Program-made: the position numbers and the translations under genes
Assembly: GCF_001610955.1 (NCBI RefSeq)
Contig: NZ_CP014335.1
Span: forward strand, 1,715,001 to 1,779,000
Direction of reading: 5' to 3'
Source of the DNA: Geobacillus thermoleovorans
Lineage (GTDB): Bacteria; Bacillota; Bacilli; Bacillales; Anoxybacillaceae
Length of the DNA: 64,000 nt
Notes under the pieces: model-generated
What the model was told of the DNA's origin: nothing
Databases searched by the model: none
The model's input: the letters and a program-made list of their open reading frames with translations, nothing else
Shown: positions 34,950 to 43,656 of the stretch, piece by piece
How the letters are laid out: each line of letters begins with the position of its first letter
How positions within the stretch are numbered: the first letter of the stretch is position 1

Positions 34950-36821
34950 TTATTCTTCCACTTCTTTTTTCCACAACCCGACCATCAATGCGGTTACGAT
35001 GGAACCAATCAAAATAGCCAAGATATAAAGCCATGCACTGCCTTTGACGATCGGGATGACGAAAATCCCTCCGTGCGGCGCCGGCAGCCCGATATGGAAC
35101 CACATCGTCAACGCTCCCGCAACAGCCGATCCGACGATAATCGATGGAATGACCCGCACCGGGTCAGCCGCGGCAAACGGAATCGCCCCTTCGGTAATGA
35201 ACGAAGCGCCCATGATATAGCACGTTTTTCCGGCTTCCCGCTCGGCTTTCGTGAATTTCTTTTTAAAGAACGTTGTCGCCAGCGCCAATCCGAGCGGCGG
35301 CACCATCCCGCCAGCCATAATCGCTGCATGCGGCGCAAAGTTGCCAGCTTCAATCATCGCCAGGCCAAACGTATACGCCGCTTTGTTGATTGGTCCGCCC
35401 ATATCGACCGCCATCATGCCGCCCAACACCGCGCCAAGCAGCACTAAGTTGGCGGTTCCCATGCCGGAAAGCCAATGTTTCAGCCCTTCATTCAACGCCT
35501 TGACAGGATCGATGACCACATACATCATAATGACGCCGGTGAGGAAAATGCCGAATACCGGATAGAGCAGCACCGGTTTAATCCCCTCAAGCGACTGCGG
35601 CAAGCGGCTGAACAGTTTGCGCAGCCCGACGACCAAATACCCGGCCAGAAAGCCAGCGATCAATCCGCCCAAGAAACCCGCCCCGCCGTTCGCCGCCAGA
35701 AAACCGCCGACCATCCCCGGCGCAAACCCCGGCCGGTCGGCAATGCTCATGGCGATGAATGCAGCCAGCACAGGAACCATTAACGCAAACGCATTGCCGC
35801 CGCCAATGTCCATTAACAGTTTGGCAAACGGATGATACGACGGATCTTTCGGATCAAACGCTTTAATGCCGAAGGTGAAGGAAAGCGCAATCAAAATCCC
35901 GCCGCCGACGACAAACGGAAGCATATTCGATACACCGTTCATCAAATGCTTGTAAAAACCGGTGCGCGGCTTCGCCGCTCCCGCGCTGCCTCGCGCCGTG
36001 CTGCTCGCCCGATAAATCGGTGCATCTTGGCGCAACGCCTGCTCGATCAGCTTCTCCGGCTGACGAATCGCCTGGGCGACTGGCACTTGAATGACGTGTT
36101 TGCCGTTGAAGCGGTCCATTTCGACTTGTTTATCGGCTGCGACAATGATCGCCGTTGCCTCTTCAATCTCCTGCGCCGTCAGAGCGTTTTTCACTCCATC
36201 GGAGCCGTTTGTCTCGACTTTGATCGCCACCCCCATTTCCGCCGCTTTCGCTTTCAGTGCATCAGCGGCCATATACGTATGAGCGATTCCTGTCGGACAA
36301 GCGGTCACCGCCAGCACTTTCCGTCGGCCGCCAGATGGGGCGCCTTGCAGAGACGGTTCTTCCCTTTTGTTCTCTTTCTCTTTGAACAAACGGAGGATCT
36401 CCTCTTCATCCGAAGCACGCTCCAACCGGGTGCGGAACGAGGCATCCATCAACAGCGACGATAGTTTCGCCAACGCCTGCAAATGCGTCTGTTCCCCGCC
36501 TTCCGGGGCCGCAATCATGAAAAACAAATGGCTTGGCTGGCCGTCCAGCGACTCGTAATCAATCCCGGCGGTCGAACGGCCAAACGCCACCGCCGGGCGC
36601 TTGACCGCCGCCGTTTTGGCGTGCGGAATGGCAACGCCATCTCCAACGCCGGTCGTGCTTTGTTGTTCGCGCGCCCAAATCGCTCGTTTGAACGCCTCCA
36701 CATCGCTGACCGCCCCCGCCTCGGCGAGTTTCGCGGCCAATTCATCAATCACTTCCTCTTTTGTCTTTGCCCGAAGTTCAAGAATCATCGTTTCCTTTGT
36801 TAACAAATCCGTGACGTTCAT
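34950..36821 (-). CDS. fruA: Fructose PTS transporter EIIABC
   Basis: A 623-residue phosphotransferase permease that imports fructose as fructose-1-phosphate. Domain order is IIA (residues 1-150, phospho-His H67 in GVAIPHAKT), IIB (about 165-265, phospho-Cys C175 in VTACPTGIAHTYMAA) and IIC (about 285-620, about nine membrane segments, with the GGPINKAAYTFG and PHGGIFV motifs). AAGGGGGGCG precedes the ATG. It is the last gene of fruR-fruK-fruA, 24 bases after fruK. Confidence 0.96.
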   Translation of the reverse strand: MNVTDLLTKETMILELRAKTKEEVIDELAAKLAEAGAVSDVEAFKRAIWAREQQSTTGVGDGVAIPHAKTAAVKRPAVAFGRSTAGIDYESLDGQPSHLFFMIAAPEGGEQTHLQALAKLSSLLMDASFRTRLERASDEEEILRLFKEKENKREEPSLQGAPSGGRRKVLAVTACPTGIAHTYMAADALKAKAAEMGVAIKVETNGSDGVKNALTAQEIEEATAIIVAADKQVEMDRFNGKHVIQVPVAQAIRQPEKLIEQALRQDAPIYRASSTARGSAGAAKPRTGFYKHLMNGVSNMLPFVVGGGILIALSFTFGIKAFDPKDPSYHPFAKLLMDIGGGNAFALMVPVLAAFIAMSIADRPGFAPGMVGGFLAANGGAGFLGGLIAGFLAGYLVVGLRKLFSRLPQSLEGIKPVLLYPVFGIFLTGVIMMYVVIDPVKALNEGLKHWLSGMGTANLVLLGAVLGGMMAVDMGGPINKAAYTFGLAMIEAGNFAPHAAIMAGGMVPPLGLALATTFFKKKFTKAEREAGKTCYIMGASFITEGAIPFAAADPVRVIPSIIVGSAVAGALTMWFHIGLPAPHGGIFVIPIVKGSAWLYILAILIGSIVTALMVGLWKKEVEE

Positions 36822-36845
36822 CTGTACGCCCCCCTTGATTTCCTC

Positions 36846-37757
36846 CTATAAACGCACGACGCGGACGCGGTCGACGAGCGCTTCGACTTCCTCTTTCGTG
36901 CATAAATCTTCCGAAAACGCGGTCGCGCTTCCGGCGGCGACACTGTAAGCGAACGCTTCCTCGATCGGTTTTCCGCTCGTATGGGCGGCTAAAAACCCAG
37001 CGACCATCGAATCACCCGCCCCGACCGAATTTTTCACCGTTCCTTTTGGCGCTTCGGCAAACAGCGTTGCTTCCCGGCCGAAGTAAAACGCCCCCGCGCC
37101 GCCCATCGAGACGATGAGATGCTCTACTCCTCTTTCAACCAACCGGCGGCCATAGAGGATGATGTCTTCTTTCGTCAGCACAGCGGCGCCAAACAGTTCG
37201 GCCAGCTCATGGTGGTTCGGCTTGGCAAGAAACGGCCGGCAGGCGAGCAGCGCCTCGAGCGCCGGACCGCTCGTATCGACAACAAGACGAACACGCCGTT
37301 TCACCGCTCGAGCCGCCAATCGCTCGTACATGTCCGCCGACAGCGACATCGGCGCGCTTCCGGCGAGCACAAGCACATCACCGGCCGAAAGCGCTCCGAT
37401 TTTCGCTATCAATTGCGTTGCATCGTCATCGGCAATCATCGGGCCTTCACCGTTAATTTCCGTCTCCCGCCCAGCTTTCAGTTTGACGTTAATGCGCGTT
37501 TGCCCTGGGACATGAACAAAATCGCAGGCAATGCCTTCTTTCCGAAGCTCGCTTTCAATGAACCCGCCGGTAAATCCCCCGACAAATCCAAGCGCCGTGC
37601 TGTCAACATCCAAACGCTTCAACACGCGCGATACATTGATCCCTTTCCCGCCCGGAAATGTGAACGTTTTCACCGAACGATTCAGTTCACCAACATGCAG
37701 CTCATCGAGGTGAACGATATAATCAACAGATGGATTCAACGTGCATGTGTAAATCAC
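36846..37757 (-). CDS. fruK: 1-phosphofructokinase
   Basis: A 303-residue PfkB-family kinase that phosphorylates fructose-1-phosphate to fructose-1,6-bisphosphate. FPGGKGINVSRVLKRL binds the sugar, and SVGAGDSMVAGFLAA holds the catalytic Asp and anion hole. The start is GTG 37757 in the sequence CCGTGA, where it overlaps the fruR stop by four bases, so it is translationally coupled to the repressor. The N-terminus then reads MIYTCTLNPSVDY as in other FruK proteins; an upstream in-frame start at 37805 would lie in fruR. Confidence 0.95.
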   Translation of the reverse strand: MIYTCTLNPSVDYIVHLDELHVGELNRSVKTFTFPGGKGINVSRVLKRLDVDSTALGFVGGFTGGFIESELRKEGIACDFVHVPGQTRINVKLKAGRETEINGEGPMIADDDATQLIAKIGALSAGDVLVLAGSAPMSLSADMYERLAARAVKRRVRLVVDTSGPALEALLACRPFLAKPNHHELAELFGAAVLTKEDIILYGRRLVERGVEHLIVSMGGAGAFYFGREATLFAEAPKGTVKNSVGAGDSMVAGFLAAHTSGKPIEEAFAYSVAAGSATAFSEDLCTKEEVEALVDRVRVVRL

Positions 37758-38506
37758 GGAGCCACAACCTCTACTGTTGTTTTTGTTCGATACAAATCTT
37801 TCCACTCTTCATCCAATTCATCGGTGATCAACACCGCTTCATGCAAATCAGCAATTTTCGCAAACGCGCTTTCATTCAACTTCGAATGGTCAGCAAGCAC
37901 ATACGCGCGTTGCGCCAGCTGCATCGCCGTATATTTCACCAGCGCTTCTTCCGGATCCGGCGTCGTATAACCATAGTCGTAATGAACGCCGTTGGCGCCG
38001 ATGAAGCATTGGTCAAAGCGATACTGCCGCAGCGACTCGATGGCGCCGCGCCCGATCAACGCCTTCGTTTTCGGCTTGATCATGCCGCCGATCAAATACG
38101 TCGCCACATTGTGCTCAAGCAACCGCTCGACATGCATCACGCCGTTCGTGACAACGATGACCTCTTTGTCAGCTAAATGTGGAATCATTTCCCACGTTGT
38201 CGTTCCCGCATCTAAATAAATGCAGTTTCCTTTTTGGACCAAACTGGCCGCATACGCGGCAATCCGCCGCTTTTCTTCGATATATTTCAACGACTTTTCC
38301 GATACGCTTAACTCTTCGCGCTTCTGCTGCAACAAGGCCGCCCCGCCGTGCACACGGCGCAGTTTCTTTTCGGTTTCAAGCTGCGTCAAATCGCGGCGAA
38401 TCGTCGACTCCGACGCCCCAGTCGCCTCCACGAGCTCTTGCAGCTTGATGACTCCTTTTTGCGCCAACAGGTCCAAAATGAGGCGGTGACGTTCTTCTGT
38501 CAGCAC
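37754..38506 (-). CDS. fruR: DeoR-family fructose operon repressor
   Basis: A 250-residue DeoR regulator. The N-terminal helix-turn-helix is LQELVEATGASESTIRRDLTQLE, followed by the DeoR signature KLRRVHGGA, and the C-terminal sugar-phosphate sensor domain has IYLDAGTTTWEMIPHL and the C-terminal LADHSKLNESAFAKIADL. GTG 38506, behind GGAGGTGGG, gives the N-terminus MLTEERH seen in B. subtilis FruR. Fructose-1-phosphate is the expected inducer. First gene of the operon and probably autoregulated through the repeats upstream. Confidence 0.94.
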   Translation of the reverse strand: MLTEERHRLILDLLAQKGVIKLQELVEATGASESTIRRDLTQLETEKKLRRVHGGAALLQQKREELSVSEKSLKYIEEKRRIAAYAASLVQKGNCIYLDAGTTTWEMIPHLADKEVIVVTNGVMHVERLLEHNVATYLIGGMIKPKTKALIGRGAIESLRQYRFDQCFIGANGVHYDYGYTTPDPEEALVKYTAMQLAQRAYVLADHSKLNESAFAKIADLHEAVLITDELDEEWKDLYRTKTTVEVVAP

Positions 38507-38570
38507 ACTCCCACCTCCGATCATCGGGGATATCGCTTACAACTCTATCATATCCCAAGATAGTGAAAAA

Positions 38571-38642
38571 ATCAATCAAAAACATTCATTTTCTATCAAT
38601 ATAAATCAAATAAATAATTCAATCAATCAAAATCGATCAAAA
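38571..38642 (-). promoter_or_regulatory. fruRKA promoter with FruR operator repeats
   Basis: On the minus strand -35 TTGATT (38626-38621) and -10 TATATT (38603-38598) are 17 bases apart. Three or four direct copies of TTTTGATYGA, at about 38642-38633, 38632-38621 and 38582-38571, overlap and flank this promoter. Tandem repeats of this kind are typical DeoR-family operators. Confidence 0.7.
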
Positions 38643-38799
38643 TCTCATCCATAAGTAAATGTTCCTCTCTACTCCCAGCACATGAACGTCACAGCCCACC
38701 GACGCTTGATTTTTCACAGAAAGGTCCATGGGCAATGGTTTGCCCTCCACCCGGGGATTGAAAATCACCGCTTGCCGGCGCAGGATTTTCACGGAAAGC

Positions 38800-38832
38800 C
38801 AAAAATAAAAACACTTGCCATCGGCAAGTGCC
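38800..38832 (-). terminator. Terminator after the GGDEF/HD-GYP gene
   Basis: On the minus strand CACTTGCC and GGCAAGTG pair around GAT and are followed by TTTTTATTTTT. The 150 bases from 38650 to 38800 show no gene. Confidence 0.75.
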
Positions 38833-38841
38833 TTCTTTCAC

Positions 38842-40668
38842 TTAATTCAGTTGCTCCATCTCGGCAAGCGGCAAATAATGCTTCCGCACAAACGCGATAA
38901 ACTTCGCCGCATACACCGGATCAAACTGCGTTCCTGCGCAGCGCTCGATTTCCTCAAGCGCCTCTTCAAACGTTTTCGTCGGCTGGTACGGCCGCTCGGT
39001 TGTCATGGCGTCAAACGAATCGATAATACACAAAATGCGGGCCAGTTTCGGGATTTCTTCCCCTTTCAGCCCGTACGGATACCCTTTCCCATCATATCGT
39101 TCGTGGTGCAGCTCGACAAGCGGAAGCAAATCATCAAACCGCTTCTCCGCCGCCACAATCTCGCGTCCCCACGTTACGTGCTTTTTAATGATCTCCCATT
39201 CATGCTTCTCCAACTTTCCCCGCTTATTTAAAATATCGCGCGGCACTTCAATTTTGCCAATGTCATGGATGAGCGCCCCTAAAATGAGCGTCTGCCGTTC
39301 ATGGTCGGTCAACTCATCAAGACGGCTGCCAAACTCCAACGCATATTTAAACACCCGTTTGCTATGGCGGTATGTATAGACATCTTTGGAAAGAAAAAAT
39401 TTCACTTGCTGCTCGAGCGCTTCCAAATCTTGCTTAAACTTAATCTCATCCAAGCACATATTGTGCTTATCATACAGCTGCACGTTGTTTTTCCCTTGCG
39501 CCTTGGCGTAATACAGCGCTTGATCGGCGCGATGGATCAATTCCTCGCTTTCGTACATATCTTTTTCCATCTCGGCGATGCCGCACGAAAACGACAGGCA
39601 ACGATACGGAATATGCTCGACGCCTTCAAAATATGTATCGTTCACTTCTTTGCGCAACCGGTTTAAAAACGCGTACGCGTCTTCTTTCGTCGTGTTGGGC
39701 ATTAAAATGGCAAACTCTTCTCCGCCATAGCGGGCGACCGTGAAGTTCATCCCTTCGACTGCTTTTTGCAGTAGTTTCCCGAAAAAAGTCAACAAACGAT
39801 CGCCTTGCAAATGGCCGTTTCGGTCATTGTATTTTTTAAAATCGTCTAGATCAAGGAACGCCAATGCCAACGGCTGTTTAAGCAGTTTGCAGTCGGAAAA
39901 CTGCTCCTTGAGCGCTTCCTTGAAAAAACCATGGTTGTAAAGACCGGTGAGGTGGTCTTTGTTGGCGCGGTTGGAGACTAGTTGGTATAATTGCAAAAAT
40001 TTTTTAAAGATAAAAGATAACAATGTCACTAAAATAATCAGTAAGAATAGCCCAAAGTATTTTGCTTCCCATAACAAAATAGCTAAAACTAATGAAAGTA
40101 ATAGAGTAATAGAATAGCTGACACATGCCTCTTTTAAAATTCCTAGTTCTAGGGCCCCTTTAAAGATTTGACCCACGCAGAGAAAGAAAAGCAATATCAA
40201 AATAACATTAATCCCGAAATAAACCAGTAAACTAACTAAATAAGGCAGGAGATTGTAGTAATTTATCTTTCCAATTTCTCCGTGGAAAAACAAAAAGGAA
40301 TAATAGGCACCTGATATCATCAAACAATACATTGAAAAATTAAATAAATGTCTCCAAAAAGACATTTTTCGTCTGTAAAACAGTTCCACAACACTATAAA
40401 TAAACAAAACTTTCAGAGTAAAACTAATGCCATATAAAAATAAAATAGCAAGATAAATAGATGAGTCCATTGAGAAAGAATTAGCTTTAGGAGGTGAACT
40501 AATCGGAAAAAAATTCAACAAAATAATGGAACCAACTAACATATAAATTAAAACCCAATCCCAAAGGGATTGAGCAAAGAAATCAAGATTAATCCAAAAG
40601 CTGGACAAACCTAAAAATGAAATTATGATAATATAAATTTTTTCTGTTTCTTTAAAATTCAACGCCAT
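38842..40668 (-). CDS. Membrane GGDEF and HD-GYP cyclic-di-GMP protein
   Basis: A 608-residue signalling protein. Residues 1-225 form seven or eight membrane segments, 235-395 a GGDEF diguanylate cyclase domain with G315-G-E-E-F intact and no upstream RxxD inhibitory site, and 420-600 an HD-GYP phosphodiesterase domain with H468-D-I-G-K and H521-H-E-R-Y-D-G-K-G-Y-P. Both catalytic motifs are complete, so it could make and break c-di-GMP. The membrane part is strikingly AT-rich compared with the catalytic part, suggesting a swapped sensor domain. A 30-residue peptide and a DUF5317 protein lie upstream on the same strand. Confidence 0.92.
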   Translation of the reverse strand: MALNFKETEKIYIIIISFLGLSSFWINLDFFAQSLWDWVLIYMLVGSIILLNFFPISSPPKANSFSMDSSIYLAILFLYGISFTLKVLFIYSVVELFYRRKMSFWRHLFNFSMYCLMISGAYYSFLFFHGEIGKINYYNLLPYLVSLLVYFGINVILILLFFLCVGQIFKGALELGILKEACVSYSITLLLSLVLAILLWEAKYFGLFLLIILVTLLSFIFKKFLQLYQLVSNRANKDHLTGLYNHGFFKEALKEQFSDCKLLKQPLALAFLDLDDFKKYNDRNGHLQGDRLLTFFGKLLQKAVEGMNFTVARYGGEEFAILMPNTTKEDAYAFLNRLRKEVNDTYFEGVEHIPYRCLSFSCGIAEMEKDMYESEELIHRADQALYYAKAQGKNNVQLYDKHNMCLDEIKFKQDLEALEQQVKFFLSKDVYTYRHSKRVFKYALEFGSRLDELTDHERQTLILGALIHDIGKIEVPRDILNKRGKLEKHEWEIIKKHVTWGREIVAAEKRFDDLLPLVELHHERYDGKGYPYGLKGEEIPKLARILCIIDSFDAMTTERPYQPTKTFEEALEEIERCAGTQFDPVYAAKFIAFVRKHYLPLAEMEQLN

Positions 40669-40792
40669 ATATAACCACTCTCATGTGAATAAAATTCGAT
40701 TAATAAGACTAAAAAGAGACGCAATACATGAAATCATTTTCTTAATCAAGTGTTGAAAACATCTTGAATCAAATCTTGCAGAAAAGCCACAA

Positions 40793-40885
40793 CTATTCAA
40801 TCAGTCTAAATCCAGAAGTCAATGCCACAATCACCGAACCAAGGATGAACAAATTGATCAATACTTGTTTTACTTTGAATTTCAT
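40793..40885 (-). CDS. 30-residue single-span peptide in the HD-GYP cassette
   Basis: ATG 40885 follows AAGGGGGAAAAGGAC, an excellent ribosome site, and opens a 30-codon frame: a basic N-terminus MKFKVKQ, a hydrophobic segment VLINLFILGSVIVALTSGF and a short RLIE tail. It lies between the DUF5317 gene (25 bases upstream) and the GGDEF/HD-GYP gene (about 125 bases downstream), all on one strand. It could be a small regulatory membrane peptide or a secreted signal for the sensor. Function unknown. Confidence 0.65.
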   Translation of the reverse strand: MKFKVKQVLINLFILGSVIVALTSGFRLIE

Positions 40886-40910
40886 GTCCTTTTCCCCCTT
40901 AAAAATTAGT

Positions 40911-41507
40911 TTATTGATTCGCAGGAGCGGCCGTTGTTTCTTTCTCAGCATCGTCTGCCCCATGGCGCGGTGCACTGAGCATCAGATGCTGGATGAACAA
41001 GAACGCCCCTACGTTCATCACAACGTCGCCGATGCTGATGACTTGTTGGCGCGGGTACGGCGGAGACAGCGGGATGATGTCGCCAAGAAACGGCAGAAGC
41101 GTATCCGATGTGATCGCCTGGTGCTTGCCGTACAGACCGGCTTTTAACGCTTCGATGTATTCGCGGCCGAGAAATTGGGCGGCTTCGATCGAGACCGGCA
41201 TCCGTCCGCCGTTTACGGCCATGACGATAAAGTTAAGCAAGACGCCGGCGAAGATGACCGGAAACCCCGGCTGATGGCGGTTGAGCCACAGAAATGCGAG
41301 TCCTGTGATATAGACGAGAAGAAAAATAACGTTGCTCATTTTGGCGATCCACTCGATGCGTTCTTGAAGGAAAAAGACGATAAACTGCACCGCCAACAAG
41401 AGCGGAAACAACCAACCGCCGCGCAATTTCATGTTGGCCAACCCTTTCAGGCTTCCGCCGCGAAACCAGCCGATCAACAACGACAAAATGATTCCATCGT
41501 AAACCAT
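40911..41507 (-). CDS. DUF5317 family membrane protein
   Basis: A 198-residue membrane protein with about five hydrophobic segments: MVYDGIILSLLIGWFRGGS at the start, GGWLFPLLLAVQFIVFFL, VIFLLVYITGLAFLWL, FAGVLLNFIVMAVNGGRMPVS and DVVMNVGAFLFIQHLML. The NGGRMPVS and SIGDVVMNVGAF motifs are what I associate with DUF5317. ATG 41507 with AAGGGGACAGC is preferred over the long in-frame extension to 41624. Function unknown; position suggests a link with the small peptide and the c-di-GMP protein. Confidence 0.8.
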   Translation of the reverse strand: MVYDGIILSLLIGWFRGGSLKGLANMKLRGGWLFPLLLAVQFIVFFLQERIEWIAKMSNVIFLLVYITGLAFLWLNRHQPGFPVIFAGVLLNFIVMAVNGGRMPVSIEAAQFLGREYIEALKAGLYGKHQAITSDTLLPFLGDIIPLSPPYPRQQVISIGDVVMNVGAFLFIQHLMLSAPRHGADDAEKETTAAPANQ

Positions 41508-41624
41508 AATGCTGTCCCCTTGATAAACAGAATTTTCTCTTTTTTCTAAACTACTGTCCTCACTTCTATTTTTACCGTTTTTTTCATTCCATGTAAATAG
41601 TCCGTTCGTCCTAACTACAAACAA

Positions 41625-42280
41625 ATTTTGATGAATATCGTTTCCTTCTTTTCGTTTTCGTCATTCTTTGAAACAAGAAACGACAAAAACAGCGTCATGT
41701 ATATCCATTGAATAGTGAAAAAGAACCTACCCTCAATGGAATGATCCCCCGACTGCGCAAACACTTAGCGGCAGGAGATTCTTGGGCGCGCCTGCCCACA
41801 GCCAGCAAGCCATCCTCGTTCATCTCACCGTTCCGCTTCCAAGCTTATGTGGATTGGCTTCACGCGCAAGATAATAAATGGATGGTCCGTCGCAACAATG
41901 AATATCCCTCATTCCTTCTGCAAGACAAAGATATTTGATAAACCAACTAAATCCCCCCCAAGCAATAATAAAGATAGCCGTCGTTGATCCGTTCCGTGAC
42001 GCGGCTGTTTCATGTTCCACTGCTTGACGCTTCCGACCTCACTATGTCCGGCATGGCATAACACACAGACGGCATATCCGTACAAGCTCACTTTATGCGG
42101 CACTCCTCTTTCCCTCCTAACGACATCGATTCTAGAAATGCGGCATGCGTTTTTCTCGTTGAAAGACAAAAAGCCCTTTTTTATTATTCCGTATTGCTTT
42201 TCGGAAGATTATTGTTATAATTGTTTATACAGTAATAATTTTATGGATAAAAACGTCCTTTTTGCCCATTATATGGAAAG
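41625..42280. other. Gene-poor stretch, possible remnant DNA
   Basis: About 650 bases with only short, unrecognised frames on both strands (a 76-codon plus frame at 41708-41938 and minus frames to 42169), none with a convincing ribosome site or known motif. It separates the c-di-GMP cassette from the toxin-antitoxin pair and may be decayed mobile DNA. Confidence 0.4.
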
Positions 42281-42294
42281 GAGATGAAAAAGAA

Positions 42295-42576
42295 ATGGAC
42301 GCGGAAATGTTGGGAAGCAAGAATGACAAAACGTATACACGTCGGATTAGCCAAGTCGGGAATAGTTTGTCCGTTAGCATCCCGAAAGATTTAGCCACGA
42401 TGCTAAACCTAAATAAAGGCGATGAAATCGAAATATATTACGACAAGGAACGAGGGGAAATCGTGATGAAACGCGCAAACCGAATTCCAAAAGAAGTCCG
42501 TCCTGAAGTCGTGATGGCGATGAACCGCGCGATCTCCAAATATGACGAAGCGCTGCGCAACTTGAAATATAGATAA
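42295..42576 (+). CDS. AbrB/MazE-type antitoxin
   Basis: A 93-residue protein with a swapped-hairpin AbrB DNA-binding domain: TRRISQVGNSLSVSIPKDLATMLNLNKGDEIEIYYDKERGEIVM spans roughly residues 14-57. The tail, rich in basic and acidic residues, probably wraps the toxin. ATG 42295 lies behind AAAGGAG. It is 20 bases upstream of the Doc gene, so it is the antitoxin and autorepressor of a type II module. Confidence 0.88.
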   Translation: MDAEMLGSKNDKTYTRRISQVGNSLSVSIPKDLATMLNLNKGDEIEIYYDKERGEIVMKRANRIPKEVRPEVVMAMNRAISKYDEALRNLKYR

Positions 42577-42596
42577 AGGAGCAACCGGAGGAAAAC

Positions 42597-43019
42597 ATGG
42601 TTTATTATTTGACAGCGGAAGAAATCATATTTATCCATTACACGGTCATAGAAATGTACGACGACGCAGAACAAGCGGGGATCCAATTCCCCGATAAATT
42701 CGCGTGGATGTTGGAAAGACCGAAAACGAAATTGTTCGGGGAGGAACAGTTCCCTTCGATTATTGAAAAGGCTTGCTGCTATTACCATTCCATCGCGACA
42801 GGTCATATTTTCCACAACGGCAATAAGCGGACGGCTTTAACCGTATTCGTCACGTTCCTTGATTTGAATGGATATGAGTTCACTATGACCAATAAAGAAG
42901 CGGAAGATTTCACGGTGTACCTTGTCGAGGATGCCAAGTTCCGGGGAAATGATTGCATCCAGCATCTTGCCCACGAATTAGAGAGTTACATCCGTCCCAT
43001 CCAAAAACGAAAAGAATGA
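42597..43019 (+). CDS. doc: Doc-type Fic-fold toxin
   Basis: A 140-residue death-on-curing family protein. The Fic-fold core HIFHNGNKRTALTVF (HxFxxGNKR) is intact; in P1 Doc this fold phosphorylates elongation factor Tu and stops translation. The first Fic position after HxF is His-Asn rather than Ala-Asp, which fits the Doc kinase branch. GGAGGAAAAC precedes the ATG. Paired with the AbrB-type gene just upstream rather than a Phd-type partner. Confidence 0.9.
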   Translation: MVYYLTAEEIIFIHYTVIEMYDDAEQAGIQFPDKFAWMLERPKTKLFGEEQFPSIIEKACCYYHSIATGHIFHNGNKRTALTVFVTFLDLNGYEFTMTNKEAEDFTVYLVEDAKFRGNDCIQHLAHELESYIRPIQKRKE

Positions 43020-43189
43020 GGAAAAGAGTGAGGAAAAGAGCGGGCCAAAGCCGGGTCAAGTTCAATTATTGCGTAAAATTCCATCGCCAACCCAGTAAAC
43101 TTGGATGACAGGACAACAACATCGTTTTTTGCTGCTTTGTTTTTACACAACTGTGCGAACCTTGATCCAAAGCCGCCTTTTCGCTATCC

Positions 43190-43381
43190 TCAATTTTTAG
43201 GTATTGTCAAAAGTTTATCCTCCACACTCACGGTCTTCCCTTGAGTTTCAACGGTTGAACGAAAAAAGCTTTCTACCCCCGGTGTTTCGGCCATCATTGA
43301 GGCAACAACACCCAACAGCCAAAACAAAGGGCGGCCTGATCTTTTGTCCTCCAGATCCCGTTGAAACGAAAGTTTGCCCAT
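43190..43381 (-). other. Orphan 63-codon frame in gene-poor DNA
   Basis: A minus-strand frame reading from MGKLSFQRD to LLTIPKN with no recognised domain. The 470 bases between doc and the FeoB-associated gene otherwise show nothing. It may be the remnant of a transposase or another lost gene. Not called as a functional gene. Confidence 0.25.
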
Positions 43382-43446
43382 TGTATCCCCGCTTATTTTT
43401 TGGCTATCCTACAACATGGAAGCGAAAGTCTTTCGTCGGAAAATGA

Positions 43447-43481
43447 GAAAAACGGATTCCGATCATCGTCAGGAATCCGTT
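43447..43481 (-). terminator. Terminator of the feo operon
   Basis: On the minus strand AACGGATTCC and GGAATCCGTT pair perfectly around 11 bases and are followed by TTTCTCATTTT. Confidence 0.75.
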
Positions 43482-43494
43482 CGTCTTGAACGGG

Positions 43495-43641
43495 TTACCT
43501 CTCCGTCCCGCAGCTGCCTCGGCAATGGTCAGCCGCATGGCATGACGCGCACGCCCCTTTGGCGCTTTTTTTCACGTGGCGAACCAGCGTCCAGCCGGCG
43601 TAGGCAAAAATCGCTCCGCCGATCACAAGATTCGCGATCAT
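43495..43641 (-). CDS. FeoB-associated Cys-rich membrane protein
   Basis: A 48-residue protein: one membrane helix (IANLVIGGAIFAYAGWTLV), a basic stretch RHVKKSAKG, then a cysteine tail C-A-S-C-H...HC-R-G-S-C with four Cys and two His. This is the pattern of the FeoB-associated family (PF12669), which replaces FeoC in many Firmicutes and may bind iron or a cluster. GGAGAGAG precedes the ATG. It begins 15 bases after the feoB stop, so it is the third gene of feoAB. Confidence 0.85.
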   Translation of the reverse strand: MIANLVIGGAIFAYAGWTLVRHVKKSAKGACASCHAADHCRGSCGTER

Positions 43642-43656
43642 CGATTCTCTCTCCTT

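Noticed and set aside
41708-41938. 76-codon frame as a transposase fragment
   Set aside because: No transposase motif or terminal inverted repeats could be seen; left as gene-poor DNA.
43020-43060. Short direct repeat GAGGAAAAGAG after doc
   Set aside because: Two copies only, purine-rich and partly coding; not enough for an attachment site or repeat array.
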